From Hemerocallis citrina (taxonomy: Eukaryota > Streptophyta > Magnoliopsida > Asparagales > Asphodelaceae): a stretch of 64,000 nucleotides of DNA. Below, piece after piece: positions 60,454 through 64,000 of the stretch. Every line of letters begins with the position of its first letter. The first letter of the stretch is position 1. The notes beneath the pieces were generated by a model that was not told the DNA's origin, did no database searches, and worked only from the letters and a program-made list of their open reading frames with translations. Where the stretch lies: assembly GCA_017893485.1 (NCBI GenBank), contig CM030366.1, positions 72,451,469-72,515,468 of the forward strand. Direction: 5' to 3'. The position numbers were made by a program, and so were the translations under genes.

Positions 60454-62326
60454 CTCCATTTATGCTTTTTATTCACAAACCATATTGTATTTCATTCTAA
60501 AAATACCCAAATCACTCTTATAAAATTCCTTGTATTTTTATGAGAATTACCATATTTATTTCATAATTTTTGGAATTCAAAAACACCCAAAAAAATATTT
60601 TTTCCAATATGCCGAAGGCAAGAATCGAACCAGGCGCCACACCAAGACAGCACAGAGCCCGACCACTAGGCCGATCGCTGTTCACGTCATAAGAGCGACT
60701 GGGGTATATTTATACCCTGAGTTCGCTGCTTACTGTTTTTAGGGTAATTTTAAAAAAAAAAGTGTTCGGCCTGGGATTCGAACCGTGCGACACAGAGAAG
60801 CCAACCGGGGTCCCAACCACCTGAGCCACTGGCTCAGGTTGTCACTAACCCAAATAAAATCCCATTTGTATTATTTCCGTACTGTTTTAAAAATAACTCG
60901 ATATTCAATAAGCCATAGCTTCTTATTACTTTAGTAAAATTTTATAAAAACTTCCAGATTAAATCCTCAGTCATAAAAGTTCATACCAGTAAAATAATAT
61001 AATTTTTGGTGCTAATGAAATGTGTTTTTCACACACAAAAATCTAAAATTAATTCATTAAACTACAAAATTTGCATTTTCGACATTGCCATATAATTAAT
61101 CTACTAGTCTTTTTATTACATAATTTCATGGAGATAATCTACTGTTATTAGTTCTTAATTCAACCAATCACACATGATTTCCATAGTCCACATTCATATC
61201 AACATGAAGGTCCATCTATCACAATTAACAAGTGTACATTATGTCTCTAATCATAATAACAACACTCTTAATTTAATTTAATCACTATCACAACTTCACA
61301 CTAATAAACATGGGGCAATCTACACACAATTTAATCTTAACACTAGAGCCATATAAGTTAATCAACACATTTTAATCAATTCACATGCTAACTACTCAAT
61401 TTAAGTGGGCTCTTTATAATATTTTTCATGCATCTTTAATGGTGTAAAATTAACATGGATCTACTTTAGAAATATAAAATGTTTCACCCACCTCAATTGG
61501 AGAGAAACACAAACAAAAGTAATCGAATCCTTGTAGATGAAAGCACCACCTCCTAGCCAAAAAGTGCTCAAGCTCCAAGCCTCCAAGCCTATGCCGAATG
61601 CTTCCTCAAGCTCCAACCGAATGCTTCTTTGATGATGCCGGCCACTCCAAGCAACACAACCCACACAATCTCTTATCTTTTATAACTCCCACAATAATAA
61701 TAATACTATAACTTAGAAATACACTTTGCATATGAAAAGTTAGCCATGAGAAGGGGGGGTATTTATACAAAAAAATGAGGGGAATGGAGGGCTAAGATCA
61801 TCTTGGTGGTTGTTGGATGAAGGGTTTAGATCAAAGTAGAAGTTAAAAGAACTACCCACTTCCTTGAAACTACTCCCATGTTCTCCACACCCAAACTCAA
61901 AATTCCCTCCAAAAGAATGCTACCCGGCCTCAAAAGTAAGGTGTGCATTGCACGTGTACGTGTAGTGCACGTGCATGCAACTAGGCCAAATTTGTACATT
62001 CTAAAATTGTATAAAAATAATTTTGTTTAAAAAAAGTCTTCTACATGACAAGTTTAATTAAAATTAATTAATTCATGGGCTTTCTTTTTGGGCCAAAAAA
62101 TAATTTATAAAAATAAATAAAATAAAATGCTTTTGGGCTTTTTAAGAAAAGGCTTTTTAGTTAAATCAAATAAGGCTTTTAAAGAATGCTTTTTGTACTA
62201 AAATAATTTGAGAAAATTATATTTAAACATACACATCATGATAAAATAATCCAACAAAAATATTGCACGTGCATAACACGTGCAAAATAAATAATTTCTC
62301 ATTAATTGAAAAATCAGGGTATTACA

Positions 62327-62414
62327 AGCAGGCTGTGAAAGCGGAGGTAGACAAGCTCTTCTCTGCCCGGTTCATCTAGGAGGTCAGCTACCCCGAGTTG
62401 CTGGCGAACATCAT
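62327..62414 (+). pseudogene. Continuation of the Tat reverse transcriptase, right of element C
   Basis: The reading QAVKAEVDKLFSARFI, a TAG at 62377-62379, then EVSYPELLANI continues the frame interrupted at 47027 and corresponds to the RT start of Tat elements. It is cut again at 62415 by element F. Confidence 0.85.
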
Positions 62415-64000
62415 TGTAACACCTCGAATTCCAAAACATACTGAATTTAAAGTTTCACAGGATCTTTACACTTCTCTTTGTACAATTTTACAAGGATATA
62501 AAAACTTTTGGTAACATCAGAGTTTACATTTATATTACATATTTACAGCAGAAGCAATTTATAACAATTTACATAAATTGAAATGTACAACAATTGAATC
62601 ATTCTTTAATCAGCATGCATTCTTTAGTCTTGTTAATCACTTTACCCTGCATAGAAACTGTGGGCACGTCAGTTGCTTACAACCGACGGAATATTATACA
62701 TGGCTATCCTGACTATGCCGAAAATACTATAAGGATTCTCAAATACTTAACCAAACCACAAATTTGATCACAAATAGAACTACAAGGGACTATCCTATAG
62801 ATGTCATGTTGTGCGGTGCACTTAGTCCTTAATGCAATTATGTATATTACATGAAACTAATGCACACTTGTTTAGATTCTACGCATCCCATACTACATAG
62901 GTCTGAGTGCAAGCCCTTAACCGTTCTTCATCTTGTAGGTTTCAACCCATCGTCATAAATGAAACTACTACTATAACTATGATAAGTATCCTAGATGTTC
63001 TATGAATTACGAGCTCATGTCCAGACAGCCGAGAGGGGAATCCTACGTCATCTCACGACGCATCGTGAAGAACCTATGGATAATTCAGCCTCCGTCATGG
63101 GACATGACACCACCCGCAGTCACCAAATACCCCACGAGCGTCACCTGCGGTCGGACCCCTGGAGACATATCCACGTCATGTCACGATGTATCGTGAAGAC
63201 AGCCTGTGAATATTCTCACACTGTAGCTCCGAGGTCCTCATACTCGTGTTTTTCTCTTATTTTCATCACATCTTCACTATGTATCTAGTCCTTAGTTATT
63301 TGAATCATGAACAAAATCAATTCTGTAGAGTTAGCCCTTCCACTATACCGGTCTTAACCATTTATATCGCATGACCCAAATCTTGGTCTTTTCATTTCAA
63401 ATTTCATTTCAACATATTTCTTTTTCAATGCCGGTATGAGACTTAACTACACTCTAGTTCTCAATTTCAATTCATAATCACAAAATTGAGTCTTTATACT
63501 CATAAGTTCTTTTTCACAATTAACATAATTTCCATTCTTTTCTATGAATCATACCTCACATATCAAGTTCAATTTCAATTCTTGTATTTCATGCTCAATT
63601 TTTTTTTCAATAAACACATTAGATTCTCACAATATAGTTTTTTCCTTTCCTCAATTCAATAGTCATAAAGTCGTATTTTTCACTCGCATACAACATCCAA
63701 ATTAGGCAATAAACTCCATAGGTAACACACTTAAATTTTCTTTCATTCAAAATTCTCTTTTATAACTTAACAAGATCCTCTCATTAAAATAATCATTTTT
63801 CACATTTATACAAATATCAACTTCATGCAAATCTACTTAATTCTTTACTTCTAAACCACCTTTATTTTAGTCAAATCATACCCAAATATTTTTCATTAAG
63901 TCCACATAATTTTAGAATAATTATAGTATTTTTTCCAAATTTTTATAAGCCACAAATCAATTTTAAACGCCAAAAAAAAAATCCAAATTTTATGTGAGAC
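62415..64000. repeat. LTR of a further gypsy element (F), truncated by the window end
   Basis: It starts TGTAACACCTCGAATTCC inside the Tat RT. It is a diverged relative of the element C LTR: the same order of ACATAGGTC.GAG.GCAAGCCCTTA, AGCCTCCGTCATGG and ACTATGTA.CTAGTCCTTAGTT blocks. The five bases before it (ATCAT) are the predicted target duplication. Short frames inside (62995-63288) are chance reading. Confidence 0.78.

Larger units (their letters stand above)
47028..62326 (-). mobile_element. Element C: Ty3/gypsy chromovirus with one normal and one mosaic LTR
   Basis: The element is flanked by a perfect 5 bp target duplication AGCAG (47023-47027 and 62327-62331) and interrupts a Tat RT, whose reading resumes exactly on the other side. 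On the - strand: mosaic 5' LTR (55552-62326), primer site 55536-55548, accessory ORF, gag, putative intron, long pol, polypurine tract 50321-50333, normal 3' LTR 47028-50320. Pol is uninterrupted over 1116 codons, and LTR pieces are nearly identical to each other, so it is much younger than A or B. Lineage by motif: Tekay/Del-like chromovirus. Confidence 0.92.
55552..62326 (-). repeat. Mosaic LTR of element C (5' LTR in element orientation, 6775 bp)
   Basis: Four LTR segments follow one another. Segment a, 55552-56085, matches 47028-47561. Segment b, 56196-59041, matches 47195-50041. Segment c, 59353-60397, matches 49043-50086. Segment d, 60454-62326, matches 48448-50320. Each new segment starts further back than the previous one ended, by 366, 998 and 1638 bases. 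Between them lie fillers at 56086-56195, 59042-59352 and 60398-60453. The outer ends are intact LTR ends and the target duplication is preserved. Confidence 0.93.

Overview
The window is intergenic DNA from a flowering plant nuclear genome, made almost entirely of nested transposable elements. The evidence for a plant is Ty3/gypsy chromovirus-type and Tat-type elements, Ty1/copia, L1-type LINE, hAT and Helitron remnants, primer sites complementary to initiator tRNA-Met, and captured exons that read as plant EMC1. I cannot name the species. I found no intact host gene, rRNA, bona fide tRNA gene or CRISPR array.

Layout. 1-10383: a decayed gypsy chromovirus (element A, Tekay/Del-like, + strand). 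Its left LTR is cut by the window edge and its right LTR carries a 619 bp solo LTR (family SL1) with a perfect 5 bp target duplication. 10547-17092: a compound Helitron with two tandem 5' ends and one 3' end, each 5' unit carrying EMC1 exons. 17235-28047: a patchwork holding both ends of a Ty1/copia element, a gypsy LTR fragment, a hAT transposase relic, a 4.6 kb solo LTR with target duplication CAATT, and a cluster of foldback MITEs and SL1 sitting in TA microsatellites. It closes with a small Helitron inside the copia 3' LTR. 28048-29344: sequence without genes plus a third SL1 copy. 29345-41083: element B (gypsy chromovirus, - strand), arranged as partial gag, LTR, full internal region, LTR. 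41084-43990: the 3' half of an L1-type LINE (- strand).

44840-64000: a Tat-type gypsy element (+ strand) into which two other gypsy elements have inserted. Element C (47028-62326, - strand, target duplication AGCAG) is the youngest-looking resident. It has a gag, a 1116-codon pol reading frame, an extra 141-codon acidic coiled-coil ORF ahead of gag, one normal 3.3 kb LTR and one 6.8 kb mosaic LTR. Element F starts at 62415 and runs out of the window.

Working together: in A, B and C the LTRs supply promoter and RNA ends, the tRNA-Met site primes cDNA synthesis, Gag forms the particle, and Pol gives protease, reverse transcriptase/RNase H, and an integrase with a chromodomain-like tail. All three have a stop-containing, splice-bordered spacer at the same phase-1 position between gag and protease, which I interpret as a retrotransposon intron.

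The most unusual structures are (i) the mosaic LTR of element C, built by three backward template jumps with inverted pol fragments at two joints; (ii) two tandem tRNA-like, polymerase III-style modules (A box, B box, oligo-T) inside the element C LTR; (iii) the extra ORF of element C; (iv) the shared gag/protease intron; and (v) the compound EMC1-carrying Helitron.
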